A stretch of 64,000 nucleotides of DNA from Streptomyces sp. NBC_00223 (GTDB taxonomy: Bacteria; Actinomycetota; Actinomycetes; Streptomycetales; Streptomycetaceae). The position numbers and the translations under genes are program-made. Below the pieces are notes generated by a model. The model was not told where the DNA came from, did no database searches, and saw only the letters and a list, made by a program, of their open reading frames with translations. Location of the stretch: assembly GCF_036199905.1 (NCBI RefSeq), contig NZ_CP108109.1, positions 1,550,001 to 1,614,000 on the forward strand, written 5' to 3'. Of this stretch, positions 43,455 to 52,904 are shown one piece after another (position 1 is the first letter of the stretch; every line of letters begins with the position of its first letter).

Positions 43455-44196
43455 GGCCGGCCTTCCGCAGCGCGGACTTGACCTCGCCGATCCGCAGATC
43501 ACCGAAGTGGAAGACGGACGCGGCCAGTACGGCGTCGGCCCCCGCCGCCACCGCCGGGGCGAAGTCCTCGGCCTTGCCCGCGCCGCCCGAGGCGATCACC
43601 GGTACCGACACCCGCTGCCGTACGGCCGCGATCATCTCGGTGTCGTAGCCGTCCTTCGTGCCGTCGGCGTCCATCGAGTTGAGCAGGATCTCGCCCGCGC
43701 CCAGCTCGGCCGCGCGCTCCGCCCACTCCACCGCGTCGATGCCGGTGCCGCGCCTGCCGCCGTGCGTGGTGACCTCGAAGGAGCCGGACGGGGTACGCCG
43801 GGCGTCCACCGAGAGCACGAGCACCTGGCGGCCGAAGCGCTCGGCGATCTCCCGGATCAGCTCGGGCCTGGCGATGGCCGCGGTGTTGACGCCCACCTTG
43901 TCCGCGCCCGCCCGCAGCAGCTTGTCCACGTCCTCCGGGCTGCGCACGCCGCCGCCCACCGTCAGCGGGATGAAGACCTGCTCGGCGGTGCGGCGGACGA
44001 CGTCGTACGTGGTCTCCCGGTCGCCCGAGGACGCGGTGATGTCCAGGAACGTCAACTCGTCGGCGCCCTCGGCGTCGTAGAGCTTGGCCATCTCCACCGG
44101 GTCGCCCGCGTCCCGCAGGTTCTGGAAGTTGACGCCCTTCACGACGCGGCCCGCGTCCACGTCGAGGCAGGGGATGACTCGGACCGCGAGGGTCAT
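43441..44196 (-). CDS. hisF: Imidazole glycerol phosphate synthase cyclase subunit
   Basis: This 251-residue TIM-barrel subunit forms imidazole glycerol phosphate and AICAR from PRFAR and ammonia supplied by HisH. Catalytic Asp residues lie in [18 protein letters not shown] and VLSVDARR. The phosphate loops are [12 protein letters not shown] and [11 protein letters not shown]. It is the last gene of the operon, and its ATG overlaps the ridA stop (ATGA). Confidence 0.97.
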   Translation of the reverse strand: MTLAVRVIPCLDVDAGRVVKGVNFQNLRDAGDPVEMAKLYDAEGADELTFLDITASSGDRETTYDVVRRTAEQVFIPLTVGGGVRSPEDVDKLLRAGADKVGVNTAAIARPELIREIAERFGRQVLVLSVDARRTPSGSFEVTTHGGRRGTGIDAVEWAERAAELGAGEILLNSMDADGTKDGYDTEMIAAVRQRVSVPVIASGGAGKAEDFAPAVAAGADAVLAASVFHFGDLRIGEVKSALRKAGHPVR

Positions 44197-44735
44197 TCAG
44201 GGTCTCCTGTGGCTTGCGTGTCCTGCGTGTGCTGACTGTCCTGCGTGTCGTCCGCTGCTTGCCCGTCCTCGGGGCCCTCGGGGGCCTCAGGGGCCGTGTC
44301 GGCGCCCTCGGCCTCCGGGTCCCCGGCGCGGGCCTCGCTCCCCCGGTACGCCTCGATCTCGACCTCGACCAGCACCCGGGAGTCCGCGAACCCGGCCACC
44401 ACGACCATGGTCGCGGCCGGCCGCACCCGGCCGAAGAGCTCCCGGTGAGCCCTGCCCACCTCGTCGGCGTCCCGGGCGTGGCTGAGGTACATCCGGGTGC
44501 GGATCACGCTCTCCGCGCCGATCCCGAAGGGTTCGAGCGCGGCCAGCGCGCTGCGGAAGGCGCTGAGCGCCTGTTCGTACGGCTCCCCGTCGCCGGGGAC
44601 CGCGCCGCCCGCCGTCGCAGGCATGATCCCGGCGACGATGACCCGGTCCCCCGCCGCCACCGCGCGTGCCGAGCCGATGGTCTCTTCCCAGGGGCTGTCG
44701 GTCCGCGTACGCCGTACCGCGGGGTCATGGGTCAT
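44193..44735 (-). CDS. RidA-family protein inside the his operon, with acidic tail
   Basis: This 180-residue protein is of the RidA/YjgF/UK114 type. RidA proteins hydrolyse reactive enamine/imine intermediates of amino-acid metabolism. Supporting segments are [59 protein letters not shown] and [24 protein letters not shown], the last including the conserved Glu of the ligand pocket; an Arg sits in VIRTRMYL. The last 45 residues are an acidic Gln/Asp/Thr-rich tail ([12 protein letters not shown]). It overlaps both hisA and hisF by ATGA junctions, so it is made with the his enzymes. Confidence 0.9.
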   Translation of the reverse strand: MTHDPAVRRTRTDSPWEETIGSARAVAAGDRVIVAGIMPATAGGAVPGDGEPYEQALSAFRSALAALEPFGIGAESVIRTRMYLSHARDADEVGRAHRELFGRVRPAATMVVVAGFADSRVLVEVEIEAYRGSEARAGDPEAEGADTAPEAPEGPEDGQAADDTQDSQHTQDTQATGDPE

Positions 44736-45457
44736 CGGGACACTGCCTCCAGAGCCTCTTGCAGGGTGAACGCCTTCGCATAGAGCGCCTTACCGACGAT
44801 CGCCCCCTCCACACCCTTGGGTACGAGGGAGGAGATGGCCCGCAGGTCGTCCAGGCTGGACACGCCGCCGGAGGCGACGACCGGCTTGTTCGTGGCCGCG
44901 CACACATCGGCCAGCAGCTCCAGATTGGGACCCTGGAGGGTGCCGTCCTTGGCGATGTCGGTCACGACGTACCGGGCGCAGCCCTCGGAGTCCAGCCGGG
45001 CCAGCGTCTCGTACAAATCGCCGCCGTCGCGGGTCCAGCCGCGGCCGCGCAACGTGGTGCCGCGGACGTCCAGGCCCACCGCGATCCGGTCGCCGTACTC
45101 GGCGATGACCTTGGCGACCCACTCCGGGGTCTCCAGGGCGGCCGTGCCCAGGTTGACCCGGGTGCAGCCGGTGGCGAGTGCGGCGGCGAGGGTGTCGTCG
45201 TCGCGGATGCCGCCGGACAGCTCGACCTTGACGTCCATCGTGCGGGCCACCTGGGCGATCAGCTCACGGTTGTCACCGGTGCCGAAGGCCGCGTCGAGGT
45301 CCACCAGATGCAGCCACTCCGCTCCCGCCTCCTGCCAGGCCAGCGCGGCGGCCAGCGGCTCGCCGTAGGAGGTCTCCGAGCCGGACTCGCCGTGCACGAG
45401 CCGTACGGCCTGGCCGTCCCTGACGTCGACGGCGGGAAGGAGTTCGAGCTTGGTCAT
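44732..45457 (-). CDS. hisA: Phosphoribosyl isomerase A (HisA, probably bifunctional HisA/TrpF)
   Basis: This 241-residue TIM barrel isomerises ProFAR to PRFAR. In Streptomyces and mycobacteria the enzyme, PriA, also catalyses the TrpF step of tryptophan synthesis. Landmarks are [19 protein letters not shown] with the catalytic Asp, [46 protein letters not shown] with the second Asp, and [12 protein letters not shown]. The lack of a trpF gene next to trpC, trpB and trpA supports the dual role, though this cannot be proven from one window. Confidence 0.95.
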   Translation of the reverse strand: MTKLELLPAVDVRDGQAVRLVHGESGSETSYGEPLAAALAWQEAGAEWLHLVDLDAAFGTGDNRELIAQVARTMDVKVELSGGIRDDDTLAAALATGCTRVNLGTAALETPEWVAKVIAEYGDRIAVGLDVRGTTLRGRGWTRDGGDLYETLARLDSEGCARYVVTDIAKDGTLQGPNLELLADVCAATNKPVVASGGVSSLDDLRAISSLVPKGVEGAIVGKALYAKAFTLQEALEAVSR

Positions 45458-45475
45458 CGGGATGCGTCCTACGTC

Positions 45476-46111
45476 CTAGAGGGTGTCGAGCCAGTTGGCG
45501 AGCAACCGGGCGCCGGCGTCACCGGACTTCTCCGGGTGGAACTGGGTGGCCCACAGCGCGCCGTTCTCCACCGCTGCCACGAACGGCTCGCCGTGCGTGG
45601 ACCAGGAGACGCGGGGGGCGCGGATGTGGTCGTTGTGTGCTTCGAGGCCCCAGTCGCGTACGGCGTAGGAGTGCACGAAGTAGAACCGCGCGTCCTCGTC
45701 CAGGCCCGCGAACTGCCGTGAGCCCTCGGGGGACTTCACGGTGTTCCAGCCCATGTGCGGCACGACCGGCGCGCGCAGCGGCTCGACCGTGCCGGGCCAC
45801 TCGTCGAGGCCGTCGGTCTCCACGCCGTGCTCGATGCCGCGGGCGAAGAGGATCTGCATGCCGACGCAGATGCCCAGCACCGGCCGGCCGCCGGACAGCC
45901 TGCGGCCGATGATCCAGTCGCCGCGTACGCCCTTGAGCCCGGCCATGCAGGCGTCGAACGCGCCGACGCCGGGGACCAGCAGCCCGTCGGCGTTCATCGC
46001 CCGCTCGTAGTCGGCGGTGATCTCGACGTCGGCGCCGGCCCGGGCCAGGGCGCGTTCGGCGGAGCGGACGTTGCCGAATCCGTAGTCGAGGACGACCACA
46101 CTCTTCGTCAT
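45476..46111 (-). CDS. hisH: Imidazole glycerol phosphate synthase glutaminase subunit
   Basis: This 211-residue class I glutamine amidotransferase feeds ammonia to HisF. The triad is the Cys in [11 protein letters not shown] and the His-x-Glu in [22 protein letters not shown] precedes it. A perfect AGGAGG overlaps the stop codon of the small ORF upstream (46124-46276), so the two are likely translationally coupled. Confidence 0.97.
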   Translation of the reverse strand: MTKSVVVLDYGFGNVRSAERALARAGADVEITADYERAMNADGLLVPGVGAFDACMAGLKGVRGDWIIGRRLSGGRPVLGICVGMQILFARGIEHGVETDGLDEWPGTVEPLRAPVVPHMGWNTVKSPEGSRQFAGLDEDARFYFVHSYAVRDWGLEAHNDHIRAPRVSWSTHGEPFVAAVENGALWATQFHPEKSGDAGARLLANWLDTL

Positions 46112-46123
46112 GGGTGTGACCTC

Positions 46124-46276
46124 CTAGAGCTGGAGCAGGCCGACCGCGAGGGCCGTCACGGAGCCGATGGCGAGCAGCGTGATGAGGCTCTTGGACTGCT
46201 TCTGCTGCCAGAAGGAGTAGACGCCTCCGCCGAGGAAGAGCCCGAGCAGGATGAAGAGCGAGGAGTACGTGTTCAT
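46124..46276 (-). CDS. 50-residue membrane ORF inside the his operon
   Basis: This short gene encodes 50 residues: a hydrophobic segment (YSSLFILLGLFLGGGVYSFW), a basic loop (QQKQSKS) and a second hydrophobic segment ending in LLQL. It looks like a two-pass membrane hairpin. It fits exactly between hisB and hisH, and its stop overlaps the hisH ribosome site. From memory, Streptomyces genomes have a similar small ORF at this place, so it is probably real and conserved. Function unknown. Confidence 0.75.
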   Translation of the reverse strand: MNTYSSLFILLGLFLGGGVYSFWQQKQSKSLITLLAIGSVTALAVGLLQL

Positions 46277-46328
46277 GACGTGACCCCGCCCGCGTATGTC
46301 TGCGGCCCGGCGGCCGCTCGTGCGTCGC

Positions 46329-46922
46329 TCACAGTGCGCCCTTCGTCGAAGGCAGGATTCCCGCGGCGCGCGGGTCGCGCTCGCTCGCGTAACGCAGCGC
46401 CCGGGCCAGCGCCTTGAACTGGCACTCCACGATGTGGTGCGCGTTGCGCCCGTACGGCACGTGGACGTGCAGCGCGATCTGCGCCTGCGCGACGAAGGAC
46501 TCCAGGATGTGCCGGGTCATCGTCGTGTCGTACGAGCCGATCATCGGCGCCATGTTCTCCGGCTCGGTGTGCACCAGATACGGGCGGCCGGACAGGTCGA
46601 CGGTCACCTGGGCGAGGGACTCGTCCAGCGGGACCGTGCAGTTGCCGAAGCGGTAGATGCCCACCTTGTCGCCGAGCGCCTGCTTGAAGGCGGCACCGAG
46701 CGCGAGGGCGGTGTCCTCGATGGTGTGGTGGGTGTCGATGTGCAGATCGCCCTCGGTCTTCACACTGAGGTCGAACAGACCGTGCCGGCCGAGCTGGTCG
46801 AGCATGTGGTCGTAGAAGCCGACACCCGTCGAGACGGACACCGCTCCCGTGCCGTCGAGGTCGATCTCGACCACGACGGACGTTTCCTTGGTGGTGCGCT
46901 CCACGCGGCCCACGCGGGTCAT
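46329..46922 (-). CDS. hisB: Imidazoleglycerol-phosphate dehydratase
   Basis: This 197-residue manganese enzyme catalyses the sixth step of histidine synthesis. Metal-binding motifs are [27 protein letters not shown] and [17 protein letters not shown]. It is the stand-alone dehydratase, with no fused phosphatase, as usual in actinobacteria. Its ATG overlaps the hisC stop (ATGA). Confidence 0.97.
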   Translation of the reverse strand: MTRVGRVERTTKETSVVVEIDLDGTGAVSVSTGVGFYDHMLDQLGRHGLFDLSVKTEGDLHIDTHHTIEDTALALGAAFKQALGDKVGIYRFGNCTVPLDESLAQVTVDLSGRPYLVHTEPENMAPMIGSYDTTMTRHILESFVAQAQIALHVHVPYGRNAHHIVECQFKALARALRYASERDPRAAGILPSTKGAL

Positions 46923-48052
46923 GCGGACTCCTCCGTACGGTGTTCCGGGCTGTGCTGTTCTTTGCGGACCGCGCGGGCGGCGTCCAGGAAGGTGTCGTTC
47001 TCGGCCGGGGTGCCCGCGGAGACCCGCAGCCAGCCGGGCACACCGTTGTCCCGTACGAGCACGCCCTGGTCGAGGAAGCCCTGCCAGGCCGCGGCGCTGT
47101 CGGTGAAGCGGCCGAACTGGACGAAGTTCGCGTCGGATTCGACGACCTCGTAGCCGGTCGCCCGCAACTCCGTGACCAGCCGGTCGCGTTCGGTCTTGAG
47201 CGTCTCGACGTAGCCGAGCAGGGTGTCGGTGAACTCCAGGGCGGCCAGCGCGGTGGCCTGGGTGACCGACGACAGGTGGTAGGGCAGCCGGACCAGCTGG
47301 ACCGCGTCCACCACCGCGGGGTCGGCGGCCAGATAGCCCAGCCGCAGCCCGGCCGCGCCGAACGCCTTGGACATCGTGCGGCTCAGCACCAGGTTCGGAC
47401 GGCCCTCGATGAGCGGCAGCAGCGACGGCCGGTGCGAGAACTCGCCGTACGCCTCGTCCAGCACCACGATCGAGGGCCCGGCGGCCTGCGCGGCCTCGTA
47501 CAGCGCGAGTACCGTCTCGGCGGCCACGGCCGTACCCGTGGGGTTGTTGGGCGAGCAGATGAAGACCACCTCGGGGGCGCGCTCGCCGATCTCGCGGACG
47601 GCCGCGTCCACGTCGATGGTGAAGTCCTCGGCGCGTGGCCCGGAGATCCAGCCGGTGCCGGTGCCCCGGGAGATCAGCGCGTGCATCGAGTACGAGGGCT
47701 CGAAGCCGATCGCGGTACGGCCGGGGCCGCCGAAGGTCTGGAGCAGCTGCTGGATGATCTCGTTGGAGCCGTTGGCGGCCCACACCTGGTCCACGCCGAC
47801 CCGCAGACCCGCGGTACGGGTGAGGTAGGCGGCCAGCTCGGTGCGCAGCTCCAGCGCGTCCCGGTCCGGGTAGCGGTTGAGGTTTCGGGCGGCCTCGGCG
47901 ACGCGCTCGGCGATCCGGGCGACCAGCGGCTCGGGCAGCGGGTACGGATTCTCGTTGGTGTTCAGCCGCACCGGCACATCGAGCTGGGGGGCGCCGTACG
48001 GGGACTTGCCGCGCAGCTCGTCGCGCAGCGGCAGGTCGTCGATCCGGGTCAT
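46919..48052 (-). CDS. hisC: Histidinol-phosphate aminotransferase
   Basis: This is a 377-residue fold-type I PLP aminotransferase. The substrate region [45 protein letters not shown] and the PLP lysine in [17 protein letters not shown] are all present, with the C-terminal arginine in [12 protein letters not shown]. It is coupled to hisD upstream and hisB downstream by ATGA overlaps. Confidence 0.97.
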   Translation of the reverse strand: MTRIDDLPLRDELRGKSPYGAPQLDVPVRLNTNENPYPLPEPLVARIAERVAEAARNLNRYPDRDALELRTELAAYLTRTAGLRVGVDQVWAANGSNEIIQQLLQTFGGPGRTAIGFEPSYSMHALISRGTGTGWISGPRAEDFTIDVDAAVREIGERAPEVVFICSPNNPTGTAVAAETVLALYEAAQAAGPSIVVLDEAYGEFSHRPSLLPLIEGRPNLVLSRTMSKAFGAAGLRLGYLAADPAVVDAVQLVRLPYHLSSVTQATALAALEFTDTLLGYVETLKTERDRLVTELRATGYEVVESDANFVQFGRFTDSAAAWQGFLDQGVLVRDNGVPGWLRVSAGTPAENDTFLDAARAVRKEQHSPEHRTEESA

Positions 48053-49359
48053 CGCCGGCCTCCGAATCGGGCGGTCACGGCGGCGCCGTGCGCGGGCAGG
48101 TCCTCGGCGTTCGCCAGCGTCACCACATGGTGGGCGACCTCGGCGAGCGCGTCGCGGGAGTAGTCCACCACGTGGATGCCGCGCAGGAAGGACTGCACCG
48201 ACAGGCCCGAGGAGTGGCAGGCGCAGCCGCCGGTGGGCAGGACGTGGTTGGACCCGGCGCAGTAGTCGCCGAGCGAGACCGGCGCGTGCGGGCCGACGAA
48301 GATCGCGCCCGCGTTGCGCACCCGGGCGGCGACGGCGGCCGCGTCCTGGGTCTGGATCTCCAGGTGCTCGGCGGCGTAGGCGTCGACGACCGCGAGGCCC
48401 TGGTCGAGGGTGTCGACCAGCACGGTCGCGGATTGGCGGCCGGACAGGGCGGCGGTGATCCGCTCGCGGTGCCGGGCGGCGGCGACCTGGACGTCCAGTT
48501 CCTTGTCGACCGCGTCGGCCAGCTCGGCGGAGGTGGTGACCAGCACGGCGGCGGCCAGCGGGTCGTGCTCGGCCTGGCTGATCAGGTCGGCGGCAACATA
48601 GCCGGGCTCGGCGGTGGCGTCGGCGAGGATCGCGATCTCGGTCGGCCCGGCCTCGGCGTCGATGCCGATCCGGCCCTTGAGCAGGCGCTTGGCGGCGGCC
48701 ACGTAGATGTTGCCGGGGCCGGTGACCAGGCTGACCGGGCGGCACTCCTCGGTGCCGTAGGCGAACATCGCGACGGCCTGGGCACCGCCGGCGGCGTACA
48801 CCTCGTCCACGCCGAGCAGGGCGCAGGCGGCCAGGATGGTGGGGTGGGGCAGCCCGCCGCTGTCCTTCTGCGGGGGCGACGCGACGGCGATGCCCTCGAC
48901 GCCGGCCTCCTGGGCGGGCACCACGTTCATCACCACGGAGGACGGATAGACGGCGAGGCCGCCGGGCACGTACAGCCCGACCCGCTCGACCGGGACCCAG
49001 CGCTCGGTGACGGTGCCGCCGGGGACGACCTCGGTGGTGACGTCGGTGCGGCGCTGCTCGCGGTGGACCAGCCGGGCCCGCCTGACGGACTCCTCCAGGG
49101 CGGCCCTGACCTCGGGGTCGAGCCCCGCCAGGGCGTCCGTGAGGGCCTGGACCGGGACCCGCAGCCGTTCGAGCCGCACCCCGTCGAACCGCTCCCCGTA
49201 CTCGATCACCGCCGCCGTGCCGCGATGGCGCACGTCCTCGCAGATCGGCCGCACTGTCTCCAGCGCGGCCTCCACGTCGAACTCGGCCCGGGGCAGCAGG
49301 TCGCGGTCGATGCCGCCCTCGGGGAAGGCGGCACCGCGCAGATCGATTCGGGAGATCAC
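48049..49359 (-). CDS. hisD: Histidinol dehydrogenase
   Basis: This 436-residue zinc enzyme oxidises histidinol to histidine with NAD, the last two steps of the pathway. Motifs are [60 protein letters not shown] with the catalytic Glu/His pair, and AEHLEIQT. It starts at GTG 49357-49359 (VISRIDLRG), the usual Streptomyces opening, and is the first gene of the his operon. Confidence 0.96.
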   Translation of the reverse strand: MISRIDLRGAAFPEGGIDRDLLPRAEFDVEAALETVRPICEDVRHRGTAAVIEYGERFDGVRLERLRVPVQALTDALAGLDPEVRAALEESVRRARLVHREQRRTDVTTEVVPGGTVTERWVPVERVGLYVPGGLAVYPSSVVMNVVPAQEAGVEGIAVASPPQKDSGGLPHPTILAACALLGVDEVYAAGGAQAVAMFAYGTEECRPVSLVTGPGNIYVAAAKRLLKGRIGIDAEAGPTEIAILADATAEPGYVAADLISQAEHDPLAAAVLVTTSAELADAVDKELDVQVAAARHRERITAALSGRQSATVLVDTLDQGLAVVDAYAAEHLEIQTQDAAAVAARVRNAGAIFVGPHAPVSLGDYCAGSNHVLPTGGCACHSSGLSVQSFLRGIHVVDYSRDALAEVAHHVVTLANAEDLPAHGAAVTARFGGRR

Positions 49360-49471
49360 CCTGCCAAGTGTAGAGACCCGGGCATGGGCGTCGTCCCGCG
49401 GTTCCACTCCGTGATACGGCCCACGGCAACGCGCTAGCGTGTGGCCGCGCGACTACGGGGAGGGAGCGGGG

Positions 49472-51049
49472 ATGGCCGAGCCGGACAATGACACACCGCC
49501 GGGGGACTGGACATCGGCCGAGCGGGGGATGTGGCGGGCGTTCCGCGGCGGACGCACCTACGACCTGCGCACGCGCCGGGGTGACGAGGACGATCCGCTG
49601 GAGGGTCCCGCGTGGGGCTCCGCGCGCACGGTACGCGCCCAGACCGTCGCCCAGCTGCTGCTCAACGGTCCCCCGGCGGCGCCGGGCCGGGTCAGCGCGC
49701 TGAAACTGGTGGGGGTGCGGATCAGCGGCCGGCTGACACTGGCGGGCGGCACGGTCACCCCCTACGTCCAGCTCGACAGCTGCCGCTTCGACGAGCAGCT
49801 GATGCTGCCGGAGTGCCGGGCGGGCAGCATGCGGCTGGTGCGCTGTCTGATCCCCCGGATCGAGGCGGCCCGGCTCCAGGTCACCGGCGATCTCCATCTG
49901 CCGCAGTGCCGAATACCGGGCGGGATACGGCTGACCGACGCCCAGATCGGCACCGACCTGCTGCTGAACCAGCTCACCGTGGGCCAGGACCGGCACAGCC
50001 GGGCGATCGCCGCCGACGGGCTGACCGTCGGCCAGGACATGGACGCCGAACTCGTGGACGTCACCGGCGAGTTCAGCCTGCGCAGCGCCCGAATAGGCGG
50101 CCGTCTGAGTCTGCGCGGCGCGAACCTGCGCAACACCTCGGGCCGTTACGCGCTCAACGCGGCTCGGGTCACCGTCGAGCACACCCTCTACCTCAGCGCG
50201 GGCTGGAACGCGCTGGACGGCGCCCCGGGCGACACCCAGCCGCCGCCAGGTATGCAGACCAGGGACTTCGTGTGCGAGGGCGGACTGCGGCTGGACGACG
50301 GGCGGATCGGCAACGCGCTGATCGTCAACCACGCCCGGTTCCGGCTCGGCGACGACCGGCAGGTGTCGCTGCGCCGGCTGCGCACCCCGGAGCTGCGCTT
50401 CACCCCCGGCAACGCGCCCAACGGCACGGTCTCGCTGGCCGGGGCGCAGGTCGGCAGGTTCGTGGACCGGTACGGCAGCTGGCCGACCACCGGCCGGCTG
50501 GACCTGACCGGCTTCACCTACGACGAGCTGGCGCCGCGCGGCGCCTTCCCGCTGCGCGACCGGATCGCCTGGCTGCGCGCGGCCACGCCGGAGTACAGCC
50601 CGGAGCCGTACGAGCGGCTGGCGGCGGCGCTGCGGGCGGGCGGCGAGGACGCGGACGCCCGTGAGGTGCTGCTTGCCAGGCAGCGGCGGCGGCGCGAGAC
50701 GCTGCCGCCCGCGGGCCGGGTGTGGGGCTGGCTCCAGGACGTGACCGTCGGGTACGGCTACCGGCCGGGGCGGGCCGCGGTGTGGATGGCGGTGCTGTGG
50801 GCGGTCGGCGCGGTGTACTTCTCGGTGCACGGCGCCCCCGCGGCGGCCGACGACGGCTACCGGCCGCACTGGAGTCCGGCGCTGTACGCCCTCGACCTGC
50901 TGCTCCCGGTCATCGACCTCGGGCAGGACAACGCGTGGCGGGAGGTCGGGATCAGCCAGTGGGTGGCGTCGGGGCTGACGCTGCTGGGCTGGATGCTGGC
51001 GACCACGGCGGCGGCGGGGGCGTCGCGGTTGCTCAGGCGGGGGTCGTAG
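49472..51049 (+). CDS. Membrane protein with beta-helix-like repeats
   Basis: This 525-residue protein is of unknown function. Residues about 60-370 contain recurring short strands ending in pairs such as ITGRL, VGQDM, IGGRLSL, VTGDLHL and IGNALIV, spaced by about 20-25 residues, which suggests a right-handed beta-helix. The C-terminal 130 residues have two membrane segments ([17 protein letters not shown] and [21 protein letters not shown]) flanking an extracytoplasmic loop. The ATG at 49472 follows GGGGAGGGAGCGGGG. Similar Streptomyces proteins exist as membrane-associated proteins without a known role. The stop-codon region is tandemly duplicated. Confidence 0.78.
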   Translation: MAEPDNDTPPGDWTSAERGMWRAFRGGRTYDLRTRRGDEDDPLEGPAWGSARTVRAQTVAQLLLNGPPAAPGRVSALKLVGVRISGRLTLAGGTVTPYVQLDSCRFDEQLMLPECRAGSMRLVRCLIPRIEAARLQVTGDLHLPQCRIPGGIRLTDAQIGTDLLLNQLTVGQDRHSRAIAADGLTVGQDMDAELVDVTGEFSLRSARIGGRLSLRGANLRNTSGRYALNAARVTVEHTLYLSAGWNALDGAPGDTQPPPGMQTRDFVCEGGLRLDDGRIGNALIVNHARFRLGDDRQVSLRRLRTPELRFTPGNAPNGTVSLAGAQVGRFVDRYGSWPTTGRLDLTGFTYDELAPRGAFPLRDRIAWLRAATPEYSPEPYERLAAALRAGGEDADAREVLLARQRRRRETLPPAGRVWGWLQDVTVGYGYRPGRAAVWMAVLWAVGAVYFSVHGAPAAADDGYRPHWSPALYALDLLLPVIDLGQDNAWREVGISQWVASGLTLLGWMLATTAAAGASRLLRRGS

Positions 51050-51061
51050 CGGGGGTCGTAG
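51038..51061 (+). repeat. 12-bp tandem duplication of a gene end
   Basis: CGGGGGTCGTAG occurs at 51038-51049, where its TAG is the stop of the membrane-protein gene, and again at 51050-51061. A degenerate third copy (CGAGGTCGTGG) follows. Confidence 0.85.
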
Positions 51062-51174
51062 CGAGGTCGTGGCGGGGGCTTCCTGCCGGGGCGTCCCGGC
51101 GGTGGGGCGCACGGTTCCCGCGGCGGCTCGTGGGGTCGTACGGGCGGCATACCACTGGCGTGTGCGCGCAGCCG

Positions 51175-51205
51175 CTGACGACGGGAGCCGCCATGCCCGT
51201 ACCCT
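51175..51205 (+). promoter_or_regulatory. Candidate promoter for a leaderless transcript
   Basis: CTGACG (51175-51180) and TACCCT (51200-51205) are spaced by 19 bases, like a weak sigma-HrdB promoter. The -10 ends eight bases before the GTG at 51214, which would put transcription start at or next to the start codon. Confidence 0.35.
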
Positions 51206-51213
51206 GGCTGATT

Positions 51214-51930
51214 GTGACCGATCGCCTTCCGCTCTTCCCGCTCAGTACGGCGCTCTTCCCCGGCCTGGTGCTGCCGCTGAACGTCTTCGAGGAGCGGTAT
51301 CGCGCCCTCGTCCGCGATCTGCTCGCCCAACCGGAGGACGGGGCACGGCGGTTCGGTGTGGTCGCCATCAGGAACGGACAGGAGGTCTCGCCCACCGGTC
51401 AGGAGGGCCGCGACACCGGCCCGCTGGCGGGCCTCGGCGACGACCCGCTCGACGCGCTGTACGGCTACGGGTGCGTCGCGGACACCGCGGGCATCGCCGA
51501 GCGCGAGGACGGCGGATACGAGCTGGTCGCGACCGGGATCGTCCGCTTCAAGCTGCTGTCCGTGGACGCCACGGGCGAGTATCTGACCGGCGAGGTCGAG
51601 GAGATGCCGGACGTGGCGGGGTCGGGCGCGAACGCGCTGGCCCCCGAGGTCGTACGGCACTTCCGCACGTATCAGAAGCGGCTCGCCGGGGCCCGCGAAC
51701 TCACCCTGGCCGGGCAGGAGTTCCCGGACGACCCGACGGTGCTCTCCTATCTGGTGGCGGCCGCCGTGGTGGCCGCCACGCCCGCCAAGCAGCTGCTGCT
51801 CGAAGCGGCCGACAGCGCGACCCGGCTCACCGCGGAGCTGCGGCTGTTGCGGCAGGAGAGCGCGGTGATGGAGAAGCTGCCGTCGCTCCCGGCGGTGGAC
51901 CTCACCCAGCACCCCATCTGCGCGAACTGA
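51214..51930 (+). CDS. Lon N-terminal (substrate-binding) domain protein
   Basis: This 238-residue protein consists of the Lon protease N-terminal domain without the ATPase or protease parts: [34 protein letters not shown], then [17 protein letters not shown] and a helical C-terminus. Stand-alone versions are common in actinobacteria and their role is unclear, possibly substrate recruitment. The GTG at 51214 matches where homologs begin ([10 protein letters not shown]). The in-frame ATG at 51193 has a good GGGAG ribosome site and is a real alternative. Confidence 0.88.
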   Translation: MTDRLPLFPLSTALFPGLVLPLNVFEERYRALVRDLLAQPEDGARRFGVVAIRNGQEVSPTGQEGRDTGPLAGLGDDPLDALYGYGCVADTAGIAEREDGGYELVATGIVRFKLLSVDATGEYLTGEVEEMPDVAGSGANALAPEVVRHFRTYQKRLAGARELTLAGQEFPDDPTVLSYLVAAAVVAATPAKQLLLEAADSATRLTAELRLLRQESAVMEKLPSLPAVDLTQHPICAN

Positions 51931-52035
51931 CGCGGGGCCGCGGCTGCTCGCCGGCTCTGCCGCCGGGCAGCTCATCGGCTGGGCGGCTCATCAGCTCATC
52001 GGAAGAACGAGACGGAACGGAAGCGGCGGACCGGC

Positions 52036-52533
52036 ATGGCGAAGAAGGCACGCAGCGGCGGCGGCACCCCGGCCACGGTCGCCCTGGAGAAGGCGGCCGT
52101 GCCGTTCACCGTCCACGCGTACGAGCACGACCCGGCGTCCGAGCTGTCGTACGGCGCGGAGGCGGCGGCCGCGCTGGGTACGGCGGCCGAGCGCGTGTTC
52201 AAGACGCTGGTGGCCGAGGTGGACACGGTGCTGACCGTGGCGGTAGTACCGGTTTCGGCCACGCTCGACCTCAAGGCGCTCGCGTCGGCGGCGGGCGGCA
52301 AACGCGCGGCCATGGCCGATCCGGCGGCCGCGGAACGTACCACCGGCTATGTCCGGGGCGGGATCTCCCCGCTGGGGCAGCGCAAGGCGCTCCCGACGGT
52401 CGTGGACGCCTCGGCGCTCGGCTTCGAGACGGTCTACGTGTCCGCGGGGAAGCGGGGGCTTGAGGTGGAGCTGCGGCCGGCCGACCTCGTACGGCTCACG
52501 TCGGCGCGGACGGCCGGGATCGCGCGGAGCTGA
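52036..52533 (+). CDS. ybaK: YbaK-type Cys-tRNA(Pro)/Cys-tRNA(Cys) deacylase
   Basis: This 165-residue editing enzyme hydrolyses mischarged aminoacyl-tRNA, typically Cys-tRNA(Pro). Family features are VFKTLVAEVDTVLTVAVVPVSATLDLKALASAAGGKRAAMADPAAAERTTGY, with the catalytic Lys in VFKT, and GGISPLGQRKALPTVVDASAL. Length fits. The last 20 or so codons with the stop are duplicated directly downstream. Confidence 0.92.
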   Translation: MAKKARSGGGTPATVALEKAAVPFTVHAYEHDPASELSYGAEAAAALGTAAERVFKTLVAEVDTVLTVAVVPVSATLDLKALASAAGGKRAAMADPAAAERTTGYVRGGISPLGQRKALPTVVDASALGFETVYVSAGKRGLEVELRPADLVRLTSARTAGIARS

Positions 52534-52665
52534 TCCGGCGGCGCGGGGCGGTCTGGGCGCGGGCTCTGGGCGCAGGCCCGGTCGAGCTGCGGCCGGCCGA
52601 CCTCGTACGGCTCACGTCGGCGCGGACGGCCGGGATCGCGCGGGCCTGATCCGGCGGCGCGGGGC
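52468..52665. repeat. 82-bp direct duplication of the ybaK 3' end
   Basis: The segment 52468-52549, which contains the last 21 codons and stop of the deacylase gene, recurs at 52584-52665 (offset 116) with two mismatches. The second copy keeps the reading frame of the segment and a stop codon but has no start, so it is not a gene. Confidence 0.93.
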
Positions 52666-52761
52666 CTTCCGGGCGCGGGCCGTTCCGGGCGCGGGGCGCT
52701 CTGGGCGCAGACCGCTCTCGCCCGGCTCGCCGGACGCGAGCCGGTCTGGGCGTGACTTGCC

Positions 52762-52865
52762 GGACGTGGTCCGACCAGCGCGGGCGGGACGTGGCCTGAC
52801 CGGGCGCGGGCCGGGCTGCCCGGCTGGACGTGGTCCGACCAGCGGGGGCAGGACGTGGTCCGACC
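52762..52865. repeat. Cluster of GGACGTGGTCCGACC repeats
   Basis: GGACGTGGTCCGACC occurs exactly at 52762, 52826 and 52851, with a two-mismatch copy at 52787. Each contains the near-palindrome GGACGTGGTCC. They fill the space between the ybaK end and the convergent membrane-protein gene. The 371-bp gap (52534-52904) has no gene. Confidence 0.85.
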
Positions 52866-52904
52866 TGCACCGGCCGGGCGGCTCGGCCCGCTGCGGCCGT
52901 CCGT

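Noticed and set aside
46919..51112. A 1397-codon open frame extending hisC far upstream
   Set aside because: It runs through hisD and the next gene in the wrong frame or strand with Arg/Pro-rich nonsense sequence; hisC has a clear start at 48052 overlapping the hisD stop.
52584..52649. The second copy of the ybaK end as a separate small gene or pseudogene
   Set aside because: It contains only the last 21 codons with no start or ribosome site, so it is recorded as a repeat.
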